In this document: piece by piece, positions 43,301 to 54,010 of the stretch
Layout of the letters: each line of letters starts with the position of its first letter
Position numbering within the stretch: the first letter of the stretch is position 1
Assembly (NCBI RefSeq): GCF_963576545.1
Contig: NC_083647.1
Location: 7,667,007 to 7,731,006, forward strand
Direction: 5' to 3'
Length of the DNA stretch: 64,000 nucleotides
DNA from: Limanda limanda
Lineage: Eukaryota; Chordata; Actinopteri; Pleuronectiformes; Pleuronectidae
The notes under the pieces: model-generated
Database searches by the model: none
Seen by the model: the letters and a program-made list of their open reading frames with translations, nothing else
What the model was told of the DNA's origin: nothing
Translations under genes and position numbers: made by a program

Positions 43301-46300
43301 AGGGCTGCACAGTGTCATTCCAAATCTTTTTATCTTGTGAATACTATTTTTCAGCATCTTAATATCCTTCTTATTGAATCTCTCCATGTTAAAGAAACGT
43401 TTTCTCAAGCTGCAGATTTAAGGCCTTTCGATCCACGGCCACACGAAGAAAATGGCACGAAATAGCAAATAATTCTGAGGTGAATTTCGACATGCCTGAC
43501 TATTCACTTTAAGGGTGATGCAATTTTTCAAATAAAAAAAAAGTCCTTTCAGGAAGAAATATATGGAATCTACCTTAAGTGATCTGATGCTCCAATTTTA
43601 TTTAATTTAAAGAAAAAAACAAATACACGTGTGCACCTAATAATGATGACGAGCGGAGAGCTTGGTGAGTTTCACTTTTTGGTCCAGGAGCTTAAACAGT
43701 TCCACAGTCACTTCAGGACATATCTCAGGACGTCTGTCAGGCAGTTTGTAGAACTGCTTCAACAAATGGCACCAACATCATAATGTTTTCTTTAGTATTT
43801 AATTGGTTTAATTTGTTTGGTATATTCGGTTGATAAATGTTCTACAACAGTTGTTGGGTCACCTGTTGCTTTCTGCTAACTTCAAGTCCACTACATCATA
43901 TCTTTTTAAAGACAAACATAACTGGGATCAATGGCTAACAACAAGGGCTCTGGTTGTTAGATGTTTCGCAAGCAAAACTTTGGAAAAATGCCCTATCGAA
44001 ATTGAAAGCAAGTATTGACTTGAAGAAAATATCACTCAAAAAACAATACAAAAAGGGTTGACGTTAATCTCTTTTTATTCAACCTAACAAGTACAGTCAG
44101 AGTCATTCAAAGTCCAAACACTGCACTAGACTCATTAAACCGGGTATGTTTTGCTCAGATTTTCCTACCGTAGGTTGGCATCTGTAACTCAGGAGGACGA
44201 GCATCATCAGATTAATCAAAAGGTCATGGCTCTTTTAGTAAACATGTCAAAATTTCCCTAACCCTAACTCTATATCAAACATGATAATATACTGAACCCC
44301 TAACTGCCCCCAATGAGTGTAGTTACAGAGGTGCTCTGTGTCTATGTAGAACATGAATTTGACCTGTACTGTAAAGCTCTTTGGTGGTTAACAGATGTGG
44401 TTAAAAAAGAGCTGTAAATGCAATCCCTGTGCCGTTAACTCTGCTGTTCTATTATAAAGCTCTTGTACCTTTCAGCAATCTGTTATATTATTAAACTTGT
44501 CATGTTTCCTGTTGTTGAAATTTTCAAAGAGTTCTACACAATAATTATTAGCATTTTTTTTCTTGCGAAACAGTGGACAAGAGGAAAAACGTCTGTTTGG
44601 AAGAATTTACAAGGGTCATGTCCAGTTGGTTCTGCTCTTCATATGAAACAGCTGGTTGCATATAATGGTAGTTCTGCCTATAAATGTACAAAGTGCTCTC
44701 TAGCCTCAGTTGGTTGCTAAGGTTCTTATTGTGGTGGCTCAAATTGAATTTTGTGGAAGGCATAGTCAGCATGCACATAGGTATCCAAGGGACACCAACA
44801 AATCAGGCGAATACTTTGGGTCAACATGGTTATGATTATAACATAAGCCAGTGTAGAAATCAGTCTAAACTGTTCCATTGTTTAGCACTATGATACATAT
44901 TGTTTTTTTTTGTGTCATGCTACACCCTTATCAAAAGTGTTTTACTATCAGTCAATGAGGCAGCAGTGGTCAGAGAGCTTTCAGCTAGAAGAGAGATCAG
45001 GTTCAGTAATTTTCCATATCAGTTTAAATCCCTCTGTGGCAACCGGACATCCTCCAGCACAACCCTTTCCTTGTGTTCTGCTTATGGGAAGTGCCAGTTG
45101 TCAGTATTAGGCCAATAACTTGTTTTATTCCAGACTGTCAGTTTTCCCCAACCATGTTCTCACTAAATGTCCAGACTGCTCCTTATAGCTCAGTGTCCTA
45201 CCCACTTCCACTTCTTCTGCATTTGCAACATTTCCCGGTGTGTTTTACTGAGTTTTTCAAATTAATCATGTTGTTTGAGGTGAAGTAACAGAAAAGATAG
45301 CACAGAATTCAATGGACAGTAAAAACTTTATGGATGTAGCATGAGTGTATATAGTAATAGGGCAAATAGTGCTGCACACAGCTCTGCCATGTATCAACAA
45401 GGAAAAACACAGTTATTCCATATTATAAATGTTTGTGGCAGGACAAATCAGAATATGTCGGCCCACCGGGGTCTGGATGATAAATGGAAAAACACTGATG
45501 GCAGCTTATCAGTGTGTTTTGTTAGAAGACATTCAAAATCTTGAAATATTAATTTCAGTGTTTGCTCGCAGGCCAGAATCATTTGTTTTTATACCATATC
45601 TATCTATTTATGTCCCTGTCTGAAGATTTCTCACCGAATCGGCAACAGACATTGTTGTGGATGCCAAATAAGACTGCTTATCCTGAGTAAAATTTTCTTT
45701 TTGTAATTATAATAATGATATTTTGGTTTTGCAGCACTTGGTCCAGTGGGATGCAGGGGACCCTGAATGTTTGCTCCAGCTGGTGAAGGAGCTCATCCAG
45801 CAGTACCACTGCTACCAATGTCAGCGTCTGCGCGAGAGCTCCAGGCTCCTCTTTGAGTACGACAGCCTGCTGGAGGATCCCAGCTATGGCCGCAACATGG
45901 AGATATATGCCGGACGCAAGAACAGCTGGGTAAGGTCTTCCAAAAACCAAGAGTCACCTTTTTTAACCTTGGGAACGCTAGTCTGTCATTTCTTTAGTTT
46001 TGAGTTTGATTGTCAGAGATAAAGATGTAATGGAATGATAAGAGTAAGGTTTTACTACTGGTCATGCTCCTGTGCCTTTTTTTAAACCCTTGTGCATAAA
46101 TTACACACAGTTTTCTGTCTGGAAATCTCTGGATGTTTGCTGAAATTTTCCATAGGAAAAAGTATGTGATAAGACTTCCTGTTTGATTGAGCAAAATAAC
46201 TGGAGCCAGATGAGTCAGAATAATGTATTTTTGGTTTGATTTTGACCAACCACAGTTCTACCCCATGGTACATGAATTTCAGAGCCTTTGTGCTGTCCTC

Positions 46301-47115
46301 TGTTTGCGTGTGTGAAGACAAATACCTGAGGACACAGTGACAGTATCTCATAAACAGGACATAACCCAGTTTTCTTCAACTACAAAATGCACATTCAGAG
46401 ACAATTGTATGTATTGGAAAGTCATACATCAAATTCACGTTTCTCATTCAAAATAGAAAGCATACTGATTTTTACCTTTGAGCTCCCCATTTCAAAACTC
46501 CATCATTGCTTTAGTAGAACAGATAATTGTACGATTCACGAAGATTTGTCTGGTAAAGTTGGTGTTAACTGATGCAGTAAGGTTGTTGCAACATCCAGTC
46601 TCTGTGAAGATGATTGTGGTTGTAATTGTGGTTGAAAAAAGCTCAGTACTTTAGGAAAAGTTATGATATTCTTCAAAGATTTTGGAAATTGTCTGTGTTG
46701 CAAAGGGCGTGTAAGGTACCATCTGTCTTTATGATTGCCTCAAATTTATGGTCATTATTTGAGGATTGCAATACGTGTGTTGAATGTATGTATGTATGTA
46801 TGTGTTGAGTGGTATATTTTGTTAAAATAGGAAAAGAGTGACAATTAAATTACTTATATTCCCCAAAGCAAAGTATTGTTTGGTGCTGTTCACAAAACTC
46901 AGCAGGATTCTTGTTGATGATAATGTTAAGGGAAAAGTACATTTTTTTGATGCGTCTCAAATAAATATTATTATATAGAAGTATTATGTTTTTTCATGAA
47001 CTGTATATTGTACACCTTACCTCTGCTTCTTGTTCTCCAGACAGGAGAGTTTTCAGCCCGTTTCCTTCTTAAACTCCCGGTGGACTTCAGCAACATTCCC
47101 GTCTATCTCCTGAAG
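22308..47115 (+). CDS. babam2: BABAM2 (BRE), BRISC and BRCA1-A complex member 2 (partial gene)
   Basis: BABAM2 is a scaffold subunit built from ubiquitin-E2-variant (UEV)-like folds. It sits in the nuclear BRCA1-A complex and the cytosolic BRISC complex, where it supports cleavage of K63-linked ubiquitin by BRCC36. The span starts at the noncoding exon 1 candidate; translation starts at 23175. Coding exons are 23175-23311 (within exon 23156-23311), 24649-24725, 28453-28547, 45735-45929 and 47041-47115. Lengths 137, 77, 95, 195 and 75 give 193 codons in one frame, with AG/GT at all junctions. The protein covers the N-terminal UEV-like domain, including [36 protein letters not shown] and [16 protein letters not shown]. 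Vertebrate BABAM2 is about 383 residues, so the C-terminal half, beginning near DVNED, lies to the right. The visible reading frame is intact. Confidence 0.95.
22742..22995 (+). mobile_element. tRNA-derived SINE
   Basis: The head has a Pol III A box (TGGCTGAGGGGTAGAGCGG, 22749-22767) and a B box (AGTTCGATCC, 22781-22790) at tRNA-like spacing. The body carries GCCGAAGTGTCCTTGGGCCA and CTGAACCCCGAATTGC. The tail carries GAGCTTTGAGTGGTCATCAA and AAGCGCTATATAAATACA. This is a very common teleost SINE type. It lies in the first BABAM2 intron, sense to the gene. The 144-aa open frame on the opposite strand is a by-product. The 3' end is approximate. Confidence 0.85.
23156..23311 (+). CDS. babam2: BABAM2 start exon (5'UTR 23156-23174; residues 1-45 plus 2 nt)
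   Basis: The acceptor is gtgtctccacag at 23155. The ATG is at 23175-23177, and the protein begins [19 protein letters not shown] and continues [20 protein letters not shown]. It matches the human [32 protein letters not shown] segment, with three extra residues after the methionine. No other in-frame ATG precedes the conserved core in this exon. The donor is GG|gtgaga. Confidence 0.95.
23312..24648 (+). other. BABAM2 intron 2 (1.3 kb)
   Basis: AT-rich, without recognised repeats or exons. Nothing of note was seen. Confidence 0.7.
24649..24725 (+). CDS. babam2: BABAM2 coding exon 2 (residues 46-71 plus 1 nt)
   Basis: Joined to the preceding GG it reads [19 protein letters not shown] and YAGETLK. 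This differs from the human segment by only one residue (C for N before CDRF). Acceptor catgttcag, donor gtaagg. Confidence 0.96.
24726..28452 (+). other. BABAM2 intron 3 (3.7 kb)
   Basis: Holds the TTAA-ended MITE at 25202-25545 and a G-homopolymer at about 26430-26446. A less AT-rich, repeat-poor block lies at 27240-27560. No exon recognised. Confidence 0.7.
25202..25545. mobile_element. TTAA-ended MITE
   Basis: The 344-bp element starts TTAAAGGTTCAGTGTGTAAG and ends CTACACACTGAACCTTTAA; the terminal inverted repeats run about 25 bp with two or three mismatches. Both ends carry TTAA, which may be the target duplication used by piggyBac-type elements. Internal words (GATTTAGGTGAAAGGGATAT, CTAGTGATGTTTCCACTAGT) mark a MITE I recall as abundant in percomorph fish. 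No coding capacity. Confidence 0.8.
28453..28547 (+). CDS. babam2: BABAM2 coding exon 3 (residues 72-103)
   Basis: It completes TGG (W) and reads [20 protein letters not shown], then [12 protein letters not shown]. The proline-rich PELPPDFIF stretch is the UEV-like hallmark of this family. Acceptor tctctcacag, donor CCA|gtgagt, ending in phase 0. Confidence 0.96.
31047..31409 (+). mobile_element. MITE family 1, copy B
   Basis: Starts CCATAGAATGCATATAAAGA and carries CTTCCTCCCACTATCC, AAATGACAGAAAC, GCCACCAGGGGGCAATC and GGGAGCTGTCATGTGG. It ends near TCTTTATAAAAAGTTGATG. Order and strand match copy A at 17972, but the copies have diverged, so they are old. Confidence 0.7.
36096..36874 (-). 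mobile_element. Miniature hAT transposon retaining a BED zinc-finger exon
   Basis: The 779-bp element begins TAGGGTTGCAAA and ends TTTGCAACCCTA, so the terminal inverted repeats are perfect over 12 bp. An 8-bp target duplication ATCTTGAC flanks it exactly (36088-36095 and 36875-36882), which is the hAT signature. Subterminal repeats of a GGGAATTAAC-like unit follow the left end and GGAAAGTTTCC-like units precede the right. A minus-strand frame inside encodes a BED finger, so this is an internally deleted copy of an autonomous element. The perfect TSD and near-perfect ends suggest a fairly recent insertion. Confidence 0.92.
36244..36450 (-). pseudogene. BED-type zinc finger exon of a hAT transposase (truncated)
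   Basis: The 68-residue frame begins [16 protein letters not shown] and contains the BED pattern: an aromatic W..F start, then CKYC at about residues 25-28, and H..C near 42-47 (HIVKC), which together would bind one zinc. BED fingers bind transposon ends in hAT transposases. A good acceptor (ttattctacag, exon start 36454) and, 204 bp upstream on the minus strand, a strong donor (CAG|gtaagt at 36659/36658) suggest the original exon structure survives. The RNase H-like catalytic domain is absent, so no active transposase is made. Confidence 0.75.
38696..38818 (-). mobile_element. MITE end fragment (GGGATAGTTCAC type)
   Basis: On the minus strand it reads ACAGGGATAGTTCACTGAAA and later CAACCCTATGCTGATGGAGG and GTGTTTGAGTCCACAAAACA. 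This is the end of a fish MITE I recall that begins AAAGGGATAGTTCACCC. The opposite inverted end was not found nearby, so the copy is partial. Confidence 0.6.
41252..41370 (+). repeat. Two-copy tandem repeat, 63-bp period
   Basis: A unit beginning TATGTTCAGTAAAACACTGT and carrying GAAGGAGCGTTCTGATGTCC occurs at 41252-41314 and again from 41315, with about one mismatch (GACGG versus GAGGG) over the overlap. The near identity suggests a recent duplication. Confidence 0.9.
41382..41415. repeat. Perfect 15-bp inverted repeat with 4-nt loop
   Basis: GGGACATGTGACTGT (41382-41396), loop TTGG, then ACAGTCACATGTCCC (41401-41415). It adjoins the 63-bp tandem repeat. It could be a hairpin in single-stranded DNA or RNA, or part of a transposon's subterminal structure. 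Confidence 0.9.
41540..41611 (-). mobile_element. hAT-like terminal fragment
   Basis: Read on the minus strand, the end begins CAGGGTTTCCCCCAGTGCTG and continues TATAAGCCTGGCGGGCCGCC. It includes a perfect 11-bp palindromic arm (AAGCCTGGCGG / CCGCCAGGCTT) and a C-homopolymer. Fish hAT elements often begin CAGNGTTTCCC. The partner end and an 8-bp duplication were not found, so the copy is partial or the call is wrong. Confidence 0.45.
45735..45929 (+). CDS. babam2: BABAM2 coding exon 4 (residues 104-168)
   Basis: The 65-codon exon reads [20 protein letters not shown], then [20 protein letters not shown] and ends [12 protein letters not shown]. It matches the human [34 protein letters not shown] block. 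Acceptor ggttttgcag, donor TGG|gtaagg. It is GC-richer than the flanking intron. The intron before it is 17.2 kb. Confidence 0.96.
45930..47040 (+). other. BABAM2 intron 5 (1.1 kb)
   Basis: No repeat or exon recognised. A short GTAT run lies at 46784-46803. Nothing else seen. Confidence 0.7.
47041..47115 (+). CDS. babam2: BABAM2 coding exon 5 (residues 169-193), last one visible
   Basis: It reads [20 protein letters not shown] and VYLLK, differing from human at one residue (V for T). Acceptor cttgttctccag, donor AAG|gtaact. The following exon (DVNEDPGED... in human) was looked for by eye up to 64000 and not found. Confidence 0.96.
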
Positions 47116-47353
47116 GTAACTTTATCAGAACAATACCCATTTTTACCCATTGTCAAGCTCCACACATTTTCCACATTATGTACCCATGTAAGTGCACACT
47201 GCAGACAGGGCACCAGACTTGTTCGTCACTAGTTGGATTTTGCCATGACTTGGATCCTTCTGATATGAGATATCATGAGTGTTCATTTGTTTACATGTAT
47301 GTGTGTCCATGTGTTTTGTATGTGTGCAATGATAACAGCTTATTTAAATGGAC

Positions 47354-47354
47354 A

Positions 47355-47406
<52 letters not shown>

Positions 47407-47446
47407 GTGCGTGTGCGTGTGCGTGTGCGTGTGCGTGTGTGTGTTT
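47354..47446 (+). repeat. TG / CGTG microsatellite
   Basis: An interrupted GT tract with TTTG breaks that passes into about five GTGCGT units. It starts about 240 bp after the exon donor at 47115. Confidence 0.95.
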
Positions 47447-47543
47447 AGACTCCAGTCTTGGGGGCTGTGAGTTGACTAATCAGCAAGCCGTCACTCTCGA
47501 TCTGCTCTGAGCCCCGTGGTGTCTGGAGGCAGCTTAGCCCAAA

Positions 47544-47574
<31 letters not shown>

Positions 47575-47594
47575 TCTCACTCTCTCTCTCTCAT
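47544..47594 (+). repeat. CT microsatellite
   Basis: About 50 bp of CT repeats with two CACT interruptions. Confidence 0.95.
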
Positions 47595-49208
47595 ATCAGT
47601 GATTGCCTTCTCTCAATCTCTCCTCTATCTCCAGTTCTCTCTTCACTCTGTGCCCCCCACACACACCCTCACCCACCCACCCAGCCCGTGCTCACGCTGG
47701 AGGCTCTGGCTCTCTGGCCTTTTCCAGCCTGGCCTCTGTTTCTGTTTGTGAGGAGAAATGATGGTAAACATAAGGGAAACAGCAGTCATCATCAGCCTCA
47801 CATCAGGCTTTGTCCCCATGTCTCTCTGACCAGGAGCACTGAGACTCGTTACTCTCTCTCTCAGCAGTCTTTGAGTGTACCCATCCAAAAGTCCTATTTC
47901 AGAGCCACACTTTTGGTCCTGATGGATTTTTTTTACCAGTGTGTGTTATTGCAGGAAAGTTTCTAGACTCATTCCTGGTGGGAAGCAGTAGTGTGACATT
48001 TTATTTCAAACAAGTACGCTGTCACTGTGTCACTTGCTGAGAGTTTCTATGCAAAGGCTTTCAAAAGCAAGGGAGAAACACTGACACCTTGAACCAGGGG
48101 ATGGTGGTGGCTGTATAGCCACTGACACAATGTTATTTCAGAAGAACTCTGTAATATTTAGTGATTTTATCACAATATCTTGGACATGAATGTGCATTCC
48201 TGTCACCCTATTCATACCATGCACACACACACATTCACTCTCTTGCAGCACTGTGCTGTCTTTGGCAGATACGGTATACATAGTATCACCATGGGAGACT
48301 TAGACATAGGAAGAGTATCGTCTTGCAGAGAGTAAAGTAATGAACATGAGCCCACACCTTGTCCACCTCCGCATTAGGAATGGGATTATGCAGCGTATAG
48401 GCTGGACTCTGAGAACACACATGTGCTGTATGCCAAGCCGATGACCTGAATTTTCCGTTTGACACTTGTCGTACAATTAGTTCCGTCAGTGTTGAGTGTT
48501 TTCGTGCATTTCTTCACTGCAAGTAATTCTGTAGATGTTGTAATGTAGAGCAATTGAGGTGCCGTTAATTAACTCACTACGGTACTCTCTGATTGAACTG
48601 GCAGATCTTCTACATGTTTTTCACTGTAAATGAACATTCCAAAAGTCTAATTCAACTGGATTCTAATGGATTTACTTAAATCATTCAATTTGTTACTGTT
48701 GGTATTGCAGGGAAAATTATCTTCCTTTGAAGAGTAGGCCTTTATATAGAGCAAATGGGATTTTCAAGAGCTATGAGATATTAGGGAGAAGAAATGTCCA
48801 TTAAAAAAGGCTTTTGTGTTTATTATACACAATTATTAGAAAAATGTGAATGCCTTGGAGCTTCAACTGTTGCCATGGGGAGCAACCTTTAAATCTATAT
48901 TTGAATGATGTAGGATATGTTTTATCATATAGTTATTACCACAGAAATCACAACTCAGAATAAAATAACTTTTCTGAGGTTGGCCATCTTAGTTCACTGA
49001 CTGAGCTCTCCTTCATGTGCATCTGGTGGTCACTACCTAGATCGGTCTGCTAATGTTTCTACACCTTCTTTGTCATTTTCATGTAAACATGGTTTTAAAT
49101 GAAAACCACTCATCACTTTGTAAATGTGGCAGTTTTCAGTTTAGATTTGATAAGCAGATTGTTTTTTTCAGCTTTCCATTTGAATGGGACCACTGTGCTA
49201 AGTGACGA

Positions 49209-49670
49209 CCATAGAGTTAATATGAAGATGGATGACACTTCACTACTTCCTCCCACTATCCAGAAATCCCAAATATCCCAGATTTGAATGCTGCCATCTT
49301 GTGCCAATTACATCATTTGGAGTCAGGGTTTGCCCAGTGGCGATCAGGAGATGGAGTCGTAGTATCAAGGTCACGCATATACATGCACTTGACCAATCAC
49401 AATGTTAAACCCCATTTTAATAAAATCAAATAAATTTATACCAACTTTAACTTGTAAAAACATGCATATATAGACACGTGTGACAAGAACTACCTTTAAA
49501 TGACAGAAACCATCTTGGAGAGTATTTAATTTGGTCAATGTCCCATCCATAAACATGGAGGAGGAGGTTTTTATGACCTATGCTGTAGCCAGACACCGAG
49601 GCAAATGAAGACACTTTGGCTTCACTTTTAGTGAGCTGTCCTATCATCTAGTTTTAGGTAAGGTTTATGG
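49209..49670 (+). mobile_element. MITE family 1, copy C
   Basis: Starts CCATAGAGTTAATATGAAGA and carries CTTCCTCCCACTATCCAGAA, AAATGACAGAAACCATCTTG, AACATGGAGGAGGAGG and GTGAGCTGTCCTATC. It ends near AGGTAAGGTTTATGG. It is longer than copies A and B and has the same orientation. Confidence 0.7.
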
Positions 49671-50909
49671 TGCTGACACATTGGTGTAAAAACTGTATAA
49701 ACAGTCGAACTTGTCTCAACCTTTGCTGCGAGACAATGCACTGTAATCTGGCAAGCTGCAGTGATAGCTATTAAAATAAACATAGTGGCAGTAACCACTG
49801 GTACATGCATTATTTAACACAGGGCTGTTTTTGAATGCATTCCAGCCTATTTAATACCTTGTGGTTTTCTTTCTACAAAAATTTCAAAATGATGATACAC
49901 TGCAGACAGAGTACAAGCCATCAGCCAGGTACTGTAGGTAGAGGTCAGACTGTTGACCCTCATTTGAATCAAACTCTCATCAATTCCATGGATGTCCTTG
50001 CTTGAGGAGGGAGGGTTTGGCACTGAAGCGGAAATCTGTTCAGACATAGGCTACTCTGCGCTGCTCGTGAACGCCGAGATGTTGCTGGTGGGCGCAGGGC
50101 TGTGGAGGACGACTGTTACCTGGAGCGAAGCATCCGCGTGGTCTGAGCTCACCACAGTGGACATGTTTACCTTCCCGCATGGACTGGCCAGCCTCGGGGA
50201 GGGGGGAGGAACTCTGGCTTACTTATTTATTTATTTTGAAAGGGGCGCAGTCACAGTCAAAATGAAAGAGTAGGAAGGACACTGAGAGCGGAGATGAAGG
50301 GAAGATAGCGAAATGCACACAGATGCGTGTTGGCAGTTTTCTTCCTCTTTAAAGGGCATGCAGTTCTCTTGGCCACTGTTTCAGTGATTGTACCTTGACC
50401 TCTGGGTTGTCACCACTCTGAAGTTGGTTTCACTCATACCCTCTCGTTTAGCTTTGGCCTTTGACCTCCCACTTCATGGCATATTTGTGAGGTTTTGTAC
50501 TGAAGTTTGAAGTTCCTTTGTAATGGTTGAGTTAACAGATTTATTCCGAAAGGCAGTATGAGATAAAACCAGCCTTTAATATTCAGGCCTAAATGTATAA
50601 CGGCATGAAACGTATACTATTAATCCTGAAATATATAAGTTGTTTATCTAACTTGAAGATGCAGAAAATGTTTTTCCTTTAATTATAACCATGACCTTTT
50701 GTGGCCATTTGTCTGTCCATCCTTGTCCCGTAGAGCACATATATATATAATTATATATATTTATATGTATGTGTAGCAGCGGCTTGCCTCTAAATGTCTA
50801 CACTGATCAGAGCGGAGTGACGCCACATTCGTGACTGAGCCCTCTGCTCTCGCTTCACTTGAGCTTTGTTTCCCCCACAAGCACTGACCCATGTCACCAG
50901 CTCGAAAAG

Positions 50910-51054
<145 letters not shown>

Positions 51055-51760
51055 CATGTTTGGGGTCCTCAACTGTCATTGATCCAACAACAGGATCTTT
51101 CAGGTGACCAAACTTTTGCGAAATCTAACTGATATCTGCTGTGTTCTGTGGCTGATAAATGATGGAGGCACATGGAATAGTTATAGCGCTGTGTGCTCTT
51201 GTATCAGATCACTGAGCAATTGCATCAGAGCCGCTGCTAAGACTCTCTGCCGCTGTCTGCACATGATGTGATTGGGGTTCGGATGGGAGAAAAATATCTT
51301 GGTAATTATCTTGATCATTTTTTGCCTAATCAGACAGTATTAAATGCGTATTGCAAAAATACAATTGTTAATGTTAAGATTTCTAGATTCCAACTCTTCA
51401 AAATGAAGCATTGTATGAGCTGTGAACAGAGCATTTATTTAACTAAGTAAATCATACAATTGTGAAGAGAAATATCCAGTCTTGACATTATAAATCCTCA
51501 TAAACCCCATGTGAAATGTTTACAGCCGCTTATGTGTCTATTAAAGCTGTAAAAAGCACTTACCGTTCAGTTTGCTGCTGAGGGTTTTTCCTGATTACCC
51601 TGTTGCTCCTCCCAGCGGATAGGTCTAATTGCTGATTTTTTAGACTCTAAGCTTGTACATTCTTCATGTTTTGCTGGATCATGATGCTTCACGTCGGCCT
51701 GCTGTATTTCCCATCTTCGTTGGCACTCATCAAATATGTGGAAGAACGATCCCAACATTT

Positions 51761-52535
51761 AAGGAAATGTGCTTTTTGCTTCAGTTGCACAAAGTTAGAT
51801 GAGAAGATTATTATCGCTGTTGATTCTGTGCGTTAAATCTGAACCTTCCGCTAGCAGCCGTAAGCTTAGCCTAGCAAATAGACTGATTAAAAGAAGCTCT
51901 TTAAAACAGGAACTCTGGAAAATTGGGTTTATCTTTCACAAATGAAGAAGGCACATTTTTTTCCTGAGATATTATTAGTTTTTCCAGTTTCGCGTCCGAT
52001 GCATGTTAGAAAGATCAGCGACAGGCCCACCCACTCAAGGACATTTCCCTTCCCTTTTCTCTCATGGGCTCCCTTGGACATTTCAGTAAGGGTCTGGCAG
52101 GAAAAGTTGCGGAAACTGCCACACTGGACATTTGCATCCTCCCATAGAGACAGCTTTTTGAGAATGTCCAGACTCCAGTGCATGTCTAAAAGCAGCTATA
52201 TAGGGACGTGCTCTGAGCAGTTGTCATGCATCTGGTGGAGACACCAGGAATTTACAGAGCCAAGAAATAATCTGGCACACAACTCCTTATTAAACAGTGA
52301 GTTATCGTAGTTGATTTCTTTACAGATTAGACATAAATCACTGGAGATGCTGTTCGATAGATTTTGCTAACATAAAAAAAGAGTAATACTTATCGTTGCC
52401 CCCTATTTACAGCCTCTGTTCTAACCTAAGCTAACCACCTACATTCTAAGCCTCGTATATTAGATGTACAGATATGAGAGTGCTATAGATCTTCTCATCT
52501 AACTCTCTGTGAGAAAGCAAATGAGAATATTTCCC
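51761..52535. mobile_element. TIR MITE with a second MITE inside
   Basis: The left end (AAGGAAATGTG..., with GTTAGATGAGAAGATTATTA) and the reverse complement of the right end (GGGAAATATTCTCATTTGCT, with GTTAGATGAGAAGATCTATA) match over roughly 80 bp with gaps. The interior next to the left arm (CTAGCAGCCGTAAGCTTAGC) is typical of this fish family. Bases about 51909-52200 look like a different family (see 58233), probably a later insertion. Confidence 0.65.
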
Positions 52536-52792
52536 AAAATCATGAGCTTCTCCTCTAAAGCCACATTTGTATTTTTTACATATTTTAACCTTTTTATATA
52601 CAAAGCCTCACCACTGCCTGGCAACTGGTATCCTGCATCCCCCCAGGTGATCTTTGCATCCTGCAGAACTGACCTGAGGGTGGGCTGTATTGAGCCCCGG
52701 GCGTCCCTGTATCTTAATTTTGTCTGTTCAAGCTGTGCATGCTTTCAACAAGAGCACTTACATCTAATTATTTTTACTCTAATTATTACAAG

Positions 52793-52840
52793 CATACACA
52801 CACACAAGAACACACGCACACACACACACACACACACACT
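52793..52840 (+). repeat. CA microsatellite
   Basis: CA units with AAGA and GCA interruptions, the last part being about ten clean units. Confidence 0.9.
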
Positions 52841-53821
52841 TTAACCTTCAAAGCTCCACGGGCAGCTACTGACAGGGGGAGGGTCAGGGTGAAGCGGAGC
52901 CTCTGGCTTTCATTCTGTCTTTTAATTTGTGGTGCCAGCGTCAGTGACTCGATTATTTCTGTACCTCCTTTTGAATTCATGTCATGTTTTTTTGTTCTTT
53001 CATGCAAATGTCAGTTCCTAAATCAGCATTTAGCAAAAGCTGCATTCCCAGACACTGCTAGTATTTTTCTGATGATTTTAAATTCAAACAAACCTGAGTT
53101 AAACTGTAAAACAAAATAGCAGCCACATATGGTCAAATTCATTGTTGTTGTCTGCCAGGTTAAGATCTTTATTATAAATAGATATTTATACTAGATATTC
53201 CTTAAACAGGAGATTATGTGGGTTTAAATGACATTTCTTTTTCTTATCAAATCGCCATTTACTGATACATATCAGCTTCAGTAAACATTTCACAAAGGAG
53301 GAGAAAACATGAAAATGTCCTCGTAATGATCCTCTGAAAACGTGCTTGTGATGTTCCTTCGGGCCGTGTTTATCAAGCCACAGTCTTCCACCTCAGTTGC
53401 AGGAGGGTGAGAGAGCAGCGTTGTTCCCTCTGGAGGCCAGACTTAAGGTATTATAGGGGTTGGCAGCAGAGTGAGGGGCAAGTATATCCTAATCATATTG
53501 TCTATCCACAGAACCCATGCCGAAAAAAATCAGCTGTGGTTACGTACAAATATTTGATGAGAATGCATCATTTTAACAGTAGAAGGATTCTGAGTTAAAC
53601 CCACGGCTAGAGCTCATTGATTTGAAGATAATTACTGGTATTCTTCTGACCAATATTGAGATTACAATTCAAGTTGTGATCTTTAGGCATAATGGCATTC
53701 CTGTCTCTTTGTTTAATTGATGTCCTCCACAAAATGAGCTTCATCATAAAATCAATTGAACCAGTTTAAATAAGACTCAGGACCTTTTTCAGTTGTGAAC
53801 ATGACACAGTGATATGATGTA

Positions 53822-54010
53822 GTTGCCTCCACCAAGGAGATAATGATTTCACTGCTCTGTGTTGGTCTGTCTCCCACTGGAATTACTTAAAAAACTACAG
53901 CACTGATTTTCATTCAAATATATGGTGAGCTGGGATATGAGCGAAGAAAGAATTTATACATTTTTTAGCAGATCTGGGTGAATGTGTTATATTAGGGGAT
54001 CATGGTCGGG
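53822..54010 (+). repeat. Degenerate dispersed repeat
   Basis: Words such as TTGCCTCCACCAAGGAGATA, TTGGTCTGTCTCCCACTGGA, AAAAAACTACAGCACTGATT and TTAGCAGATCTGGGTGAATG resemble a repeat found in many fish that reads roughly ACCAAGGAGGTTATG ... AAAACTAC ... TGATTTTCATGAAACTTGGTGG. The class is not known to me. Confidence 0.5.

Larger units (their letters stand above)
28548..45734 (+). other. BABAM2 intron 4 (17.2 kb)
   Basis: Contains MITE family 1 copy B (31047-31409), a hAT with a BED exon (36096-36874), MITE fragments (38696-38818 and about 38960-39110), and a tandem repeat, hairpin and hAT-like end at 41252-41611. Long repeat-poor blocks, for example 30430-30900, 32750-32990 and 37130-37560, hold no recognised exon. 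Confidence 0.7.

Noticed and set aside
49992..50273. 93-codon plus-strand frame in a GC-richer patch
   Set aside because: No known domain, no splice context tying it to a gene; treated as chance.
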